Shown here: piece after piece, positions 1 to 7,865 of the stretch
Layout of the letters: every line of letters starts with the position of its first letter
How positions within the stretch are numbered: the first letter of the stretch is position 1
Assembly (NCBI GenBank): GCA_964389305.1
Contig: CAYMEK010000072.1
Span: 1-19,784 of the forward strand
Source: CAYMEK01 sp964389305
GTDB lineage: Bacteria; Spirochaetota; Spirochaetia; SZUA-6; DRHE01
Length of the DNA stretch: 19,784 bases
Direction of reading: 5' to 3'
Position numbers and translations under genes: made by a program
Notes under the pieces: generated by a model
Told to the model about the DNA's origin: nothing
The model's input: the letters and a program-made list of their open reading frames with translations, nothing else
Database searches by the model: none

Positions 1-35
1 CGGAGCAGCAGAGCGAGTACGAGGAAGAGGGATAA
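1..35 (+). CDS. C-terminal tail of an upstream gene, probably TRAP small permease (DctQ)
   Basis: An open frame enters from the left edge and ends at TAA 33-35, reading EQQSEYEEEG, a short acidic tail. It stops 12 bases before the DctM start, and the DctM ribosome site (AAGGAGGTGAG) begins right at its stop codon. In TRAP operons the small membrane subunit DctQ usually sits directly before DctM, so that identity is inferred from position only; ten residues cannot show the family. Confidence 0.45.
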   Translation, partial: EQQSEYEEEG

Positions 36-47
36 GGAGGTGAGGCG

Positions 48-1328
48 ATGACATTCTTATGGGTCAGCATGGTGGTCATGCTGCTTTTAGGGTTTCCCTT
101 CATGGTCACGATCCTGGGACCCCTCATTGCGCATATCAACGTGGATATACCCACGCTGAAGATGACCGTGTTGGTACAGCAGGTGCTTACCGGACTCACT
201 CCGCCGGCGCTGGTCTGCGTACCCATGTTCATCCTGGCGGCCAGCCTGATCACTTCCGGAAAAGCGGCTCGCAGGCTGATCAACATGGTGAAGTCCTTCG
301 TCGGGCATATACCGGGCGGGCTGCCGATCACCACCAACGCGAGCTGCACTCTGTTCGGCGCCGTCTCCGGCTCCACCCAGGCCACCGTGGCGGCTATTGG
401 AGGCACGATGCGCCCCATGCTCCTGGAAGCCGGATACAAGAGCCCCTTCACTCTGGGGCTTATCATCAACTCCAGCGACATCGCCTTCCTCATCCCCCCG
501 AGCATCGGCTTCATCGTCTACGGAGTGGCCACCAGCACTTCCATCGGCAAGCTCTTTCTGGCCGGCATCGGTCCGGGGCTGCTCATCTTTTTCATGTTTT
601 CGGTCTACTGCTATTTCTATTCGAGGACCAAGAAGGTGGGCCTGGCGCCGAAAGCGAGCTGGAAGGAGAGATACGTGGCGGTCAGGGACGGGATCCTGGT
701 CCTGGGCTTCCCCGTGCTCATCGTGGGAGGGATCTACACGGGGATCTTCAGCCCCACGGAAGCTGCGGCCGCCTCGGTAGCCTACGCCCTGATCCTGGAA
801 GGATTGGTGTACCGCAGCCTGACCTGGCAGAAAATCTACAAGGCGTTCCTGGACACCGGGGTTATCACCGGGGTGGTGTTCATCCTGGTGGGCGCGGGAC
901 AGGCCTTCTCCTGGCTGATCAGCTTCCTGCGCATCCCCCAGGCCTTCATGCCCGTGCTGTTCGGCACCGATCCTTCTCAGCTGAAAGTGGTCCTGATCGT
1001 GGTCATTTCCTACTTTATAGCCTGCATGTTCGTGGACCCCATCGTGGCCATCTACATCTTGAGCCCGATCTTCCAGCCTTACGTGGTGGCCACCGGGATC
1101 AACTCGGTTTTTCTCGGCGTGCTGGTTACCCTGCAGGCGGCCATTGGCTCGGCTACGCCCCCCTTCGGCTGCGACATCTTCACGGCCCAGCTCATTTTCC
1201 GAAGACCGTACCTGGAGGTGATCAGGCACACGCCGCCGTTTATCTTCATCCTGATCCTGGCGACGATCCTGCTGATCCTGTTTCCCGGCATCGCCATGTT
1301 TCTGCCCGACACCATGCTGTCGCGGTGA
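48..1328 (+). CDS. TRAP transporter large permease, DctM family
   Basis: This 426-residue protein is the large, roughly 12-helix membrane subunit of a tripartite ATP-independent periplasmic (TRAP) transporter. Such systems import a solute captured by a periplasmic DctP-type protein, driven by an ion gradient. Hydrophobic helices fill the whole length, and length and order match DctM. Recognisable family blocks are the FGAVSGSTQATVAAIGGTM segment (about residues 104-122), the LIINSSDIAFLIPPSIGFIVYG stretch that follows, the FSPTEAAAASVAYAL block near residue 230, and the late block around GSATPPFGCDIFTAQ. The start has an excellent ribosome site (AAGGAGGTGAG, three bases before ATG). The binding protein is not in the window. 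The downstream eut-like enzymes suggest a compatible-solute substrate such as ectoine, but this is inferred from context. Confidence 0.93.
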   Translation: MTFLWVSMVVMLLLGFPFMVTILGPLIAHINVDIPTLKMTVLVQQVLTGLTPPALVCVPMFILAASLITSGKAARRLINMVKSFVGHIPGGLPITTNASCTLFGAVSGSTQATVAAIGGTMRPMLLEAGYKSPFTLGLIINSSDIAFLIPPSIGFIVYGVATSTSIGKLFLAGIGPGLLIFFMFSVYCYFYSRTKKVGLAPKASWKERYVAVRDGILVLGFPVLIVGGIYTGIFSPTEAAAASVAYALILEGLVYRSLTWQKIYKAFLDTGVITGVVFILVGAGQAFSWLISFLRIPQAFMPVLFGTDPSQLKVVLIVVISYFIACMFVDPIVAIYILSPIFQPYVVATGINSVFLGVLVTLQAAIGSATPPFGCDIFTAQLIFRRPYLEVIRHTPPFIFILILATILLILFPGIAMFLPDTMLSR

Positions 1329-1473
1329 GCCTTCACATCCGGCCGGGTAATACCGATGCTGCGCCCTGCCGGGCGGCGGCGAGGCATTTGTAGCCAGGCT
1401 TTGGTGGCTGGGCGCAGCCCGGGCGGAATCGAGAGAAAACTGGAGGAAGAAAAAAACATAGGAGGTTATCGTT

Positions 1474-2643
1474 ATGCTGGTTTTTCCGGAAAAAGAATAC
1501 CGCCAGAGGATCCAGAAGACCAAGGAGCGGATGCAGGCCGAAGGCATCGACGTGCTGCTGGTCTCCCAGCCGGCCAACATGAACTACCTCAGCGGCTACG
1601 ACGGCTGGTCTTTCTACGTGCACCAGGGACTCATGGTAGCCCTAGAACAGGAGGAGCCCATCTGGGCCGGCAGAGGTATGGACGGCAATGGGGCCAAGCT
1701 GACCACGTTTTTGAGCCACGAAAACATCCGCTCCTACGCCGATGACTACGTGCAGTCCAAGGTCAAGCACCCCATGATGTTCATAGCGGACATCATCAAA
1801 GAGAAGGGCTGGGGGCGTAAAACCATCGGCGTGGAGATGGACCAGTTCTATTTCACGCACAGGAACTACGTGGAGCTGGAGAAGGCGCTGCCCGAGGCCA
1901 GGTTCAAGGACGGGAACCTGCTGGTGAACATGGTGCGGCAGATCAAGAGCGAAGACGAGATCCGCTTCATGAAAATCGCCGGCCAGATCGCGGTCAAGGT
2001 CATGCAGACCGCCATCGACACGATCGACGTGGGCGTGCGGGAGTGCGACGCCGCGGCGGCGATCGCCGCAGCCGAGTACCGGGGCACCGACGAGCACGGC
2101 GGGGACTATCCGGCGATCGTGCCCCTGATGATGGCCGGAGAGGGCACCAGCACGCCCCACCTGACCTGGACCGACAAGAGATATGAAAGCAACGAGCCGA
2201 TCATCCTGGAGCTGACCGGCGTGTACAAGCACTATCATGCACCGATCGCCCGGACCATGTTCCTGGGCACCCCTCCTGCCCTGATGAAGGAGGTCGCCGA
2301 TGTGGTCATCACCGGGCTGGCCGAGACCCTCGAAATCGTCAAGCCGGGGGCGACCTGCGAGGAGGTGGAGGCGAAATGGAGGCAGGCCATTTCCGGAACC
2401 AAGGTGGTCAAGGAGTCACGAATAGGTTACTCCATAGGCCTGAACTATCCCCCCGACTGGGGAGAGCAGACCATGAGCCTGCGTCCCGGCGACAAGACGG
2501 TGCTCAAGCCCAACATGGCTTTCCACATCATTCCGGGTATCTGGGAGCAGAAGGTCGGTTTCGAGGTGGACGCCACGATCAGGGTGACCGAGGATGGCTA
2601 CGAGCAGCTCTACCAGTTTCCGGGCAAGCTGTTCGTGAAGTAA
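1474..2643 (+). CDS. M24-fold hydrolase, ectoine hydrolase (DoeA/EutD)-like, copy 1
   Basis: This 389-residue protein has the two-domain pita-bread fold of family M24 (creatinase/prolidase). The N-terminal domain carries ANMNYLSGYDGWSFYVHQ (34-51), which I associate with ectoine hydrolase. The catalytic half starts near residue 160. The usual M24 metal ligands are mostly absent: the first Asp is Glu246 (ILELTG), the second is Ala256 (HAPIART), and the GHGIG histidine loop reads GYSIG. This suits the ectoine hydrolases, which open the ectoine ring to N-acetyl-diaminobutyrate without the standard two-metal site. The ribosome site TAGGAGG lies seven bases before ATG. The 145-base gap after DctM holds only small GC-rich dyads. 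The eutB-like gene starts four bases after its stop. The substrate is inferred; another M24 amidohydrolase activity is possible. Confidence 0.82.
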   Translation: MLVFPEKEYRQRIQKTKERMQAEGIDVLLVSQPANMNYLSGYDGWSFYVHQGLMVALEQEEPIWAGRGMDGNGAKLTTFLSHENIRSYADDYVQSKVKHPMMFIADIIKEKGWGRKTIGVEMDQFYFTHRNYVELEKALPEARFKDGNLLVNMVRQIKSEDEIRFMKIAGQIAVKVMQTAIDTIDVGVRECDAAAAIAAAEYRGTDEHGGDYPAIVPLMMAGEGTSTPHLTWTDKRYESNEPIILELTGVYKHYHAPIARTMFLGTPPALMKEVADVVITGLAETLEIVKPGATCEEVEAKWRQAISGTKVVKESRIGYSIGLNYPPDWGEQTMSLRPGDKTVLKPNMAFHIIPGIWEQKVGFEVDATIRVTEDGYEQLYQFPGKLFVK

Positions 2644-2647
2644 ACAG

Positions 2648-3658
2648 ATGCCCTCACCCCCGATTCCTCTGTCCGAAGTCTACCTGGCTCGCAGGCGAAT
2701 TGCCGGCAGGGTGTACCGGACTCCGTTGATCCCTTCCCCCGGCCTGAGCGCCCGGGCCGGGGCAGCGGTGTATCTCAAGCTCGAAAACCTGCAGAAAACA
2801 GGCTCCTTCAAGGCGCGGGGAGCCTTCAACAAGATCCTCGGATTGAGCGAGGCGGAGCGCAGGTCGGGAGTGATCACTTTCTCCACGGGCAACCACGGCA
2901 AGGCCGTGGCCTGTGCCGCTGGTGAGGCGGGAATCCAGGCGGCGGTCTGCCTGTCCGAGCACGTACCGGCATACAGGGTCCGCTCCATAGCCGCCTACGG
3001 AGCGCAGGTAGTGGTTTCGGGAAAGAGCCAGGACGAGGCCGAGGAGCACTACCGGCGGCTGCAGAGGGACCGGAAGCTGGTGCCGGTCGAGCCTTTCGAC
3101 GATCCCCTGATCATAGCCGGGCAGGGCACCATCGGTCTGGAAATCCTGGAGGAGCTGCCGCAGGTCGACTCGGTTCTGGTTCCCCTGTCCGGAGGGGGCC
3201 TGCTGGCAGGGGTCGCCCTGGCTTTGAAATCCGCCAACCCGGTGTTACGGGTTGTCGCCGTATCGATCGAGCGCTCGCCGGCGATGCAGGAGAGCGTAAA
3301 GGCGGGAAAGGCGGTGGAGGTGGAGGAGAGGGATACCCTGGCCGATTCGCTTCTCGGCGGGATCGGGGCGGACAACCGCTACACCCTTCCCATGGTCGCC
3401 GAGCTGACCGACGAGTTCATCGCGGTCTCGGAGGAGGAGATTGCCGGGGGCATGGCCTGGGCCCTCCAGGAGCACGGGCTGGTGGTGGAAGGAGCCGGCG
3501 CGGTGGGGATCGGGGCCCTGCTCGCCGGAAAGCTCAGGAGTTCGGGCAGGCACACGGCGGTCGTGGTCAGCGGTTCCAGCGTGGAGCTGCCGCGCTACCT
3601 GGAGGTGGTGGGCCGGCGCATCCGGCCGAACCGCCAGCCAAACCGTCAGCAGAAGTGA
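2648..3658 (+). CDS. eutB: PLP-dependent threonine dehydratase-like enzyme, EutB type
   Basis: This 336-residue fold-type II pyridoxal-phosphate enzyme belongs to the serine/threonine dehydratase group. Lys55 in TGSFKARGA is the Schiff-base lysine. STGNHG (79-84) binds substrate and cofactor, and the glycine loop SGGGLLAG (181-188) holds the PLP phosphate. There is no C-terminal ACT domain, so this is the short, non-allosteric form. In eut clusters this family is called EutB and is thought to act on the hydroxyectoine branch, dehydrating a hydroxy-amino acid intermediate. Here it lies between an EutD-like hydrolase (4-base gap) and an EutC-like protein (21-base gap), which supports that name. 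From sequence alone, a generic threonine/serine dehydratase or racemase is also possible. The ribosome site is weak, so translation is probably coupled to the gene before. Confidence 0.85.
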   Translation: MPSPPIPLSEVYLARRRIAGRVYRTPLIPSPGLSARAGAAVYLKLENLQKTGSFKARGAFNKILGLSEAERRSGVITFSTGNHGKAVACAAGEAGIQAAVCLSEHVPAYRVRSIAAYGAQVVVSGKSQDEAEEHYRRLQRDRKLVPVEPFDDPLIIAGQGTIGLEILEELPQVDSVLVPLSGGGLLAGVALALKSANPVLRVVAVSIERSPAMQESVKAGKAVEVEERDTLADSLLGGIGADNRYTLPMVAELTDEFIAVSEEEIAGGMAWALQEHGLVVEGAGAVGIGALLAGKLRSSGRHTAVVVSGSSVELPRYLEVVGRRIRPNRQPNRQQK

Positions 3659-3679
3659 ATAAAAAAGCGAGGTGATGAG

Positions 3680-4669
3680 GTGGAAATACTGGTGTTGACG
3701 GAACAGGACCTGCGCTCCTGTATCACTTTGGACAACGACGCCGTCGAGGCGGTGGAACAGGCCTTCGTGCAGCTCTCCCAGGGAAAGGCAACGGTTCCGC
3801 CGATCATGATGCTCCCCGTACCCCAGCGGCGCGGGGAGGTGGACGTGAAGTCCGCCTATATCCAGGGATTGGACAGCCTGGCCGTCAAGATCGCCTCGGG
3901 CTTTTTCGAGAACTTCAAACAGGGACTGCCCAGCGCCAGCGGACTGATAGTTCTGGTGAGCACGGAAACCGGATTCCCCCGGGCGGTCCTCCTGGACAAC
4001 GGCTACCTGACCCAGGTACGCACCGGCGCGGCCGGGGCCATCGCCTCCAAGTACCTGGCCCCCAGGATCGTGGAGACCGCCGGGGTGGTGGGAGCCGGCA
4101 CCCAGGCCCGCTATCAGGTACGCGGCCTGAAGCTGGTGCGGGATTTCAAGCGGCTTTTGATTTACAGCCTCTACGAAAAGGATACGGACAAATATATAGA
4201 GGAAATGTCCGCGGAGCTGGGAGTGGAGATCCGCAAGGCCGCTTCGGTCGAGGAGGTGGTCGCCAACAGCGCGGTGGTGGTAACCACCACCCCGTCCAGA
4301 GAGCCGTATCTGCAGGCGCAGTGGCTGCACCCGGGCCTGCATCTAACGGCCATGGGGACGGACACCGAGGAGAAGCAGGAGCTGTATCCGGATGTCCTGG
4401 CCAGGGCGGACCTGCTGGTCTGCGATCTCGCCTCCCAGTGCCGCCGACTGGGCGAGCTGCACCACGCGGTGGACCGCGGCCTGATCGGCGAGGCGGACGA
4501 TGTGGCGGAGCTGGGCGAGCTGATCGCCGGCGCCAGAGCCGGCCGCACCTCGGCGAGCCAGATAAGCGTTTGCGACCTGACCGGGGTCGGCGTGCAGGAT
4601 ACGGCCATCGCCCGGCTGGCCTTCCAGAAGGCGGCGGAACGAAAGCTGGGCTTGCCCGTGGTAAGCTGA
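3680..4669 (+). CDS. eutC: Ornithine cyclodeaminase/mu-crystallin family protein, EutC type
   Basis: This 329-residue protein belongs to the ornithine cyclodeaminase/mu-crystallin family, whose members are NAD(P)-dependent cyclodeaminases, imine reductases or amino-acid dehydrogenases. Family features are Lys70 in LAVKIASGF, the QVRTGAAGA block (112-120), the Rossmann loop GVVGAGTQA (135-143), and Asp228 in GTDTEEKQEL, where ornithine cyclodeaminase has its catalytic aspartate. It starts with GTG, supported by GAGGTGAT just upstream; the nearby ATG at 3675 is out of frame. In eut loci this family is EutC and pairs with EutB in hydroxyectoine catabolism. That pairing is conserved here (21-base gap), but the exact substrate cannot be read from the sequence; alanine dehydrogenase or imine reductase activity is an alternative. 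Confidence 0.87.
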   Translation: MEILVLTEQDLRSCITLDNDAVEAVEQAFVQLSQGKATVPPIMMLPVPQRRGEVDVKSAYIQGLDSLAVKIASGFFENFKQGLPSASGLIVLVSTETGFPRAVLLDNGYLTQVRTGAAGAIASKYLAPRIVETAGVVGAGTQARYQVRGLKLVRDFKRLLIYSLYEKDTDKYIEEMSAELGVEIRKAASVEEVVANSAVVVTTTPSREPYLQAQWLHPGLHLTAMGTDTEEKQELYPDVLARADLLVCDLASQCRRLGELHHAVDRGLIGEADDVAELGELIAGARAGRTSASQISVCDLTGVGVQDTAIARLAFQKAAERKLGLPVVS

Positions 4670-4709
4670 AGGTTTTTTCTGGCAGCCGGGGCCGGAGGGG
4701 TTACGAATC

Positions 4710-5666
4710 GTGACGAGCACAAAGGCAAGACAATCGAGTGCCGAGGATTCCTCTCCCCCGATAATCGCCTACCTGCAGCTCGCCTTCGCCATGATGATCA
4801 CCGGCAGCCACGTGGTGGTGGGCAAGCTGGTGATCCGCTCCTTCCCGATCTTCTTTGCCAGCGGCACGACGTTGGGACTGGCCTCGCTGATCTTCGTCCT
4901 GCTGCTGCTGCTGAAAGAGGGCCGCTTTCCGCGCATCGGCTGGCGGGATCTGGGGCTGCTGGCCGCCCAGGCCTTCACCGGCCTTTTCCTCTTCAGGATA
5001 GCCACCCTGAAGGGCCTGGAGTACACCGGCGGCATCGAGGCGGGCATCATCCTGAGCAGCACCCCGGCGGTGATCGCCCTGATCTCCTTCACGATCCTGC
5101 GGGAGAAGGCCCACTGGAACAAGATCGCCGCCGTGCTCCTGGCCTTTGTCGGCATCCTGATCATCAACCTCTCCGGCGCCGCCGGCGCCCGGGAGCCGGG
5201 CGCCCGGCCGGCCCTGGGCAGCCTGCTGCTGTTCGCGGCCGTGCTCGGAGAGGCCTGCTTCACGGTGCTTCGCAAGATGCTTTCCGGAAGAATCTCGGTG
5301 CTGGCAAATTCGGCGGTGGTGAGCTCTCTGGGCTTCCTGATGCTCCTGCCCTTCACCCTCTCCCAGATACGGGGGGTGAGCTACTCTCAGCTCGATGCCC
5401 TGAACTGGATCGAGCTGCTGTACTACGGGACCGTGGTTCCCCTGTTCGCCTTCCTGCTCTGGTTCAGCGGAGTGAGCAAGGCCCAGGTCAACATCGCGGG
5501 CGTGTTCACGGGGTTCGTTCCCATCAGCGCCCTGATCCTGTCGGTGCTGATTCTCGGGGAGCAGGCGCTGTGGTCCCATTTCGCCGGGCTGGGGCTGGTC
5601 CTGGCCGGCGTGGCTCTGGCGGTGGGCATCGCCCCAAAGAAGGTCATGGAGGTGAAGCACAGATGA
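4710..5666 (+). CDS. DMT-superfamily transporter with two EamA domains
   Basis: This 318-residue inner-membrane protein has two EamA repeats of about five helices each (about 17-148 and 165-306), typical of the drug/metabolite transporter superfamily. The first repeat ends with the family-like GIEAGIILSSTPAVIALISF and AAVLLAFVGILIINLSG. The second ends with the matching VFTGFVPISALILSVLILGE and FAGLGLVLAGVALAVG, showing the internal duplication. It starts at GTG, with GGAGGGG about ten bases before. Its stop overlaps the next start (ATGA), so it is translationally coupled to the racemase-family gene. It may export a metabolite or overflow amino acid, or act as a second importer beside TRAP. 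The family does not reveal the substrate. Confidence 0.9.
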   Translation: MTSTKARQSSAEDSSPPIIAYLQLAFAMMITGSHVVVGKLVIRSFPIFFASGTTLGLASLIFVLLLLLKEGRFPRIGWRDLGLLAAQAFTGLFLFRIATLKGLEYTGGIEAGIILSSTPAVIALISFTILREKAHWNKIAAVLLAFVGILIINLSGAAGAREPGARPALGSLLLFAAVLGEACFTVLRKMLSGRISVLANSAVVSSLGFLMLLPFTLSQIRGVSYSQLDALNWIELLYYGTVVPLFAFLLWFSGVSKAQVNIAGVFTGFVPISALILSVLILGEQALWSHFAGLGLVLAGVALAVGIAPKKVMEVKHR

Positions 5667-6394
5667 TATACAGAGTGAAAAACGGGCAGGTCAGCTACGG
5701 GGAGGCGATAGGGATCATCCTCCTGGAGAACTACGCTCCTTTCATTCCCGGCGATGTGGCCAACGCCACGACCTACGATTTCCCGGTGCGCTTCCAGCGG
5801 GTGGAAAACTTCAGCGTGGAGCGCATATTCAGGCACGATATGTCCCTGCTCGACCCGGTCCTGGAGGCGGGCCGGGCGCTGGTGCGCGAAGGGGTGCGGG
5901 CGGTCACCGGCGACTGCGGCTTCATGGTGATCTACCAGGATGAGCTGGCCGCCCGGTTGGAGGTGCCGGTGTTCATGTCCAGCCTGCTGCAGATCCCTTT
6001 CCTGAGGCGTCTGATCGGCCCGGAGGAGAAGATCGGCGTCATCACGGCGAACTCCGAGTCCCTGGATGAGCTCGTGCTCCAGAAATCGGGCGTGGAGTCC
6101 TCGGCCCCCCTGCTGATCAAGGGGCTGGAGGGCAAAGAGCACTTCGTCAGCGCGGTCATCAAAGAGCAAGGAGTGCTGGATTCGCAGAAGATCGAACAGG
6201 AGGTCGTTTCGGTAGCAAAAGAGATGACGGCGCAAGACCCGCAGGTGAAAATCATGCTCCTGGAGTGCAGCATGCTTCCTCCCTACGCCGCGGCGGTGCA
6301 GGAGGCGGTGGGCCTGCCGGTTTTTGATTTCGTTACCATGATCAACTACATGTTCTCCGCGGTGGTGAGGCAGCGCTACCAGGGCTTCATGTAG
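5663..6394 (+). CDS. Aspartate/glutamate racemase-family protein (EutA-like position)
   Basis: This 243-residue protein belongs to the Asp/Glu/hydantoin racemase superfamily. The frame is open further upstream, but I place the start at ATG 5663, which overlaps the DMT stop as ATGA and follows GGAGGTGAAG; the upstream extension would be an out-of-frame reading of the DMT gene. Two cysteines fall in the expected active-site positions, Cys85 in VTGDCGFM and Cys202 in LLECSMLPP, with the intervening KIGVITANSESL (123-134) typical of the family. Members racemise amino acids with a two-cysteine mechanism, or isomerise maleate. EutA of ectoine clusters belongs to this broad group and has a poorly defined role. 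The operon context therefore suggests EutA, but family level is all the sequence supports. Confidence 0.8.
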   Translation: MIYRVKNGQVSYGEAIGIILLENYAPFIPGDVANATTYDFPVRFQRVENFSVERIFRHDMSLLDPVLEAGRALVREGVRAVTGDCGFMVIYQDELAARLEVPVFMSSLLQIPFLRRLIGPEEKIGVITANSESLDELVLQKSGVESSAPLLIKGLEGKEHFVSAVIKEQGVLDSQKIEQEVVSVAKEMTAQDPQVKIMLLECSMLPPYAAAVQEAVGLPVFDFVTMINYMFSAVVRQRYQGFM

Positions 6395-6417
6395 TAAATG
6401 GAGGATTTTGAGTTTTT

Positions 6418-7599
6418 ATGAACAGGAAGCCGGTCTTCGAAGAACAGGAGTACAGGCAACGGGTAAAGAAGGTCAAGGAGCGAATGGACGCCCGCGGCCT
6501 GGAGGTCATTCTTACCATGGATCCGGCCAACATGAACTACCTGAGCGGGTACGACGGCTGGTCCTTCTACGTCCACCAGGGAGTCCTGCTCGGCCTGGGC
6601 TCCGAACAGCCCATCTGGTTCGGACGGGAACAGGACAGCAACGGAGCCCGGATAACCACCTGGCTGGAGGAGCAGAACATCCACGGATATCCCGACGAAT
6701 ATGTTCAATCCCGGTACACCCATACCATGAAGTATGTGGCCGGCTTGATGAAAGAGCTGGGATGGGAGAAGAAAGCCGTCGGCCTGGAGATGGACAACTA
6801 CTGGTTTTCCGCAAAATGCTACACCCAGCTCCTCACCGAACTGCCCCAGGCGGCATTTCACGATGCCACCTACCTCGTCAATTGGGTAAGGACGGTGAAA
6901 ACCCCGGCCGAGATCCACTATATGCGCCAGGCGGCACGGATATGCGAAAAAGCCATGCGCAGGGCGATCGACAACATCGAAGCGGGAAAATGGGAGAAGA
7001 GCGCGGCGGCCAAGACCGTGGAAGCCCAGATCGAAGGGACCGACGAGTACGGGGGCGACTGCCCGGCCATATTCCCGATCATGCCCGCGGCGGAACGCAC
7101 CTCCACCGCCCATCTCACCTTCGATCCCGAGCGGAAGTACAGGAAGGGAGACGTGGTTCTGCTGGAGATCGCCGGGGCCCGCTGCCGCTACCACGCGCCC
7201 CTGTCCCGGACCGTATACCTCGGCAAGCCTCCCGCGGACCTGGAGAAGGTGGCGGGGGTGGTGATCAACGGCTTGAACGCCACCCTGGAGTTCATCAAGC
7301 CGGGAGTCACGGCCGAAGAGGTGGAAGCCCGCTGGCGGGAGTCCCTGAAAGGCACGGGCGTGGAAAAGCCTTCCCGGGTGGGATACGCCTACGGGCTCAA
7401 TTACGTGCCGGATTGGGGGGAGCACACCGTGAGCCTCCGGCCTGGAGACAAGAGCATCCTGAAACCCGGGATGACCATCCACTTCATGCCGGGCATCTGG
7501 CTCAAGGACTACGGGTTCGAAAACAGCGAGCCTCTTCTGATTACCGAAAAAGGGTGCGAGAAGTTCATCGATTTTCCCCAAAAGCTGTTCATAAAGTAG
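6418..7599 (+). CDS. M24-fold hydrolase, ectoine hydrolase (DoeA/EutD)-like, copy 2
   Basis: This 393-residue paralogue of the product of 1474-2643 has the same architecture. ANMNYLSGYDGWSFYVHQG (38-56) is identical to the first copy apart from numbering. Matching blocks include EGTDEYGGDCPAI (206-218), VGYAYGLNYVPDWGEHTVSLRPGDKS and the MPGIW motif near the end. Glu250 in LLEIAGARCRYHAPLSRT replaces the first metal-binding Asp of classical M24 peptidases, and the second Asp is again replaced (YHAPL). It may be the actual ectoine hydrolase while copy 1 serves hydroxyectoine or a related ring, or the reverse; nothing here separates them. The start is ATG 6418 with GGAGG 13 bases upstream, a long spacing. 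It is the last gene of the operon. A GCGCT/AGCGC dyad straddles the stop but no U-tract follows. Confidence 0.82.
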   Translation: MNRKPVFEEQEYRQRVKKVKERMDARGLEVILTMDPANMNYLSGYDGWSFYVHQGVLLGLGSEQPIWFGREQDSNGARITTWLEEQNIHGYPDEYVQSRYTHTMKYVAGLMKELGWEKKAVGLEMDNYWFSAKCYTQLLTELPQAAFHDATYLVNWVRTVKTPAEIHYMRQAARICEKAMRRAIDNIEAGKWEKSAAAKTVEAQIEGTDEYGGDCPAIFPIMPAAERTSTAHLTFDPERKYRKGDVVLLEIAGARCRYHAPLSRTVYLGKPPADLEKVAGVVINGLNATLEFIKPGVTAEEVEARWRESLKGTGVEKPSRVGYAYGLNYVPDWGEHTVSLRPGDKSILKPGMTIHFMPGIWLKDYGFENSEPLLITEKGCEKFIDFPQKLFIK

Positions 7600-7638
7600 C
7601 GCTTTGGGAGCGCACCCCGTTTGCTCCTGTACAATTAA

Positions 7639-7746
7639 TCACCGGAAGATATTCGTGCTGCGCTGAACTACGCTGGGGAGCTGATCGAGCAGGAAGAGTT
7701 CCATCCATTGCAGTATTCTGGACGCATCAGAATACGAAAGTCATGA
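7639..7746 (+). pseudogene. Remnant of a DUF433 antitoxin-like gene
   Basis: In the spacer after the eut-like operon, one frame reads SPEDIRAALNYAGELIEQEE and ends at TGA 7744-7746. This resembles the C-terminal helix of DUF433 proteins, small MazE/VapB-like antitoxins, which commonly end with a block like SPEDIRAALAYAAEL. An in-frame TAA lies immediately upstream (7636-7638), and I see no start codon, ribosome site or N-terminal half in any frame, so it appears to be a dead 3' fragment. No partner toxin gene is next to it. The identification rests on about 20 residues. Confidence 0.45.
7713..7735. repeat. 8-bp perfect inverted repeat in the operon-to-sensor spacer
   Basis: GTATTCTG and CAGAATAC pair perfectly across a 7-base spacer. 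No T-tract follows, so an operator or the end of a decayed element is as likely as a terminator. About 60 bases further on, an AT-only dyad (7795-7815, TATATATAT either side of CTG) marks a very AT-rich stretch just before the MASE3 gene, probably promoter DNA. Apart from this and the DUF433 remnant I see nothing in the 266-base spacer. Confidence 0.5.
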
Positions 7747-7865
7747 TTCCACCATGTTCCAGCTCCTTCCTGCACTCTACCGCGAGAAAGGCTCTATATA
7801 TATCTGTATATATATTGAATAAAACGACATAGCCTCTTGGTGAATATATCGTTAATTTACTATAC

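Noticed and set aside
1329..1473. Possible regulatory RNA in the 145-base gap between the TRAP and first EutD-like genes
   Set aside because: There are only short GC-rich dyads such as AGCCA/TGGCT and no recognisable conserved motif; it could be an mRNA-processing spacer but nothing supports more.
87..1580. Long minus-strand open frame opposite the TRAP permease
   Set aside because: It is rich in Arg, Gly, His and Gln, has no domain signature and mirrors a strong + strand coding pattern; it is a shadow of GC-rich codon use. The same applies to other long antisense frames in the first 7.6 kb.
7599..7613. GCGCT/AGCGC hairpin at the operon end as a rho-independent terminator
   Set aside because: The stem is only five pairs and is followed by ACCCCGTTT, not a U-tract.
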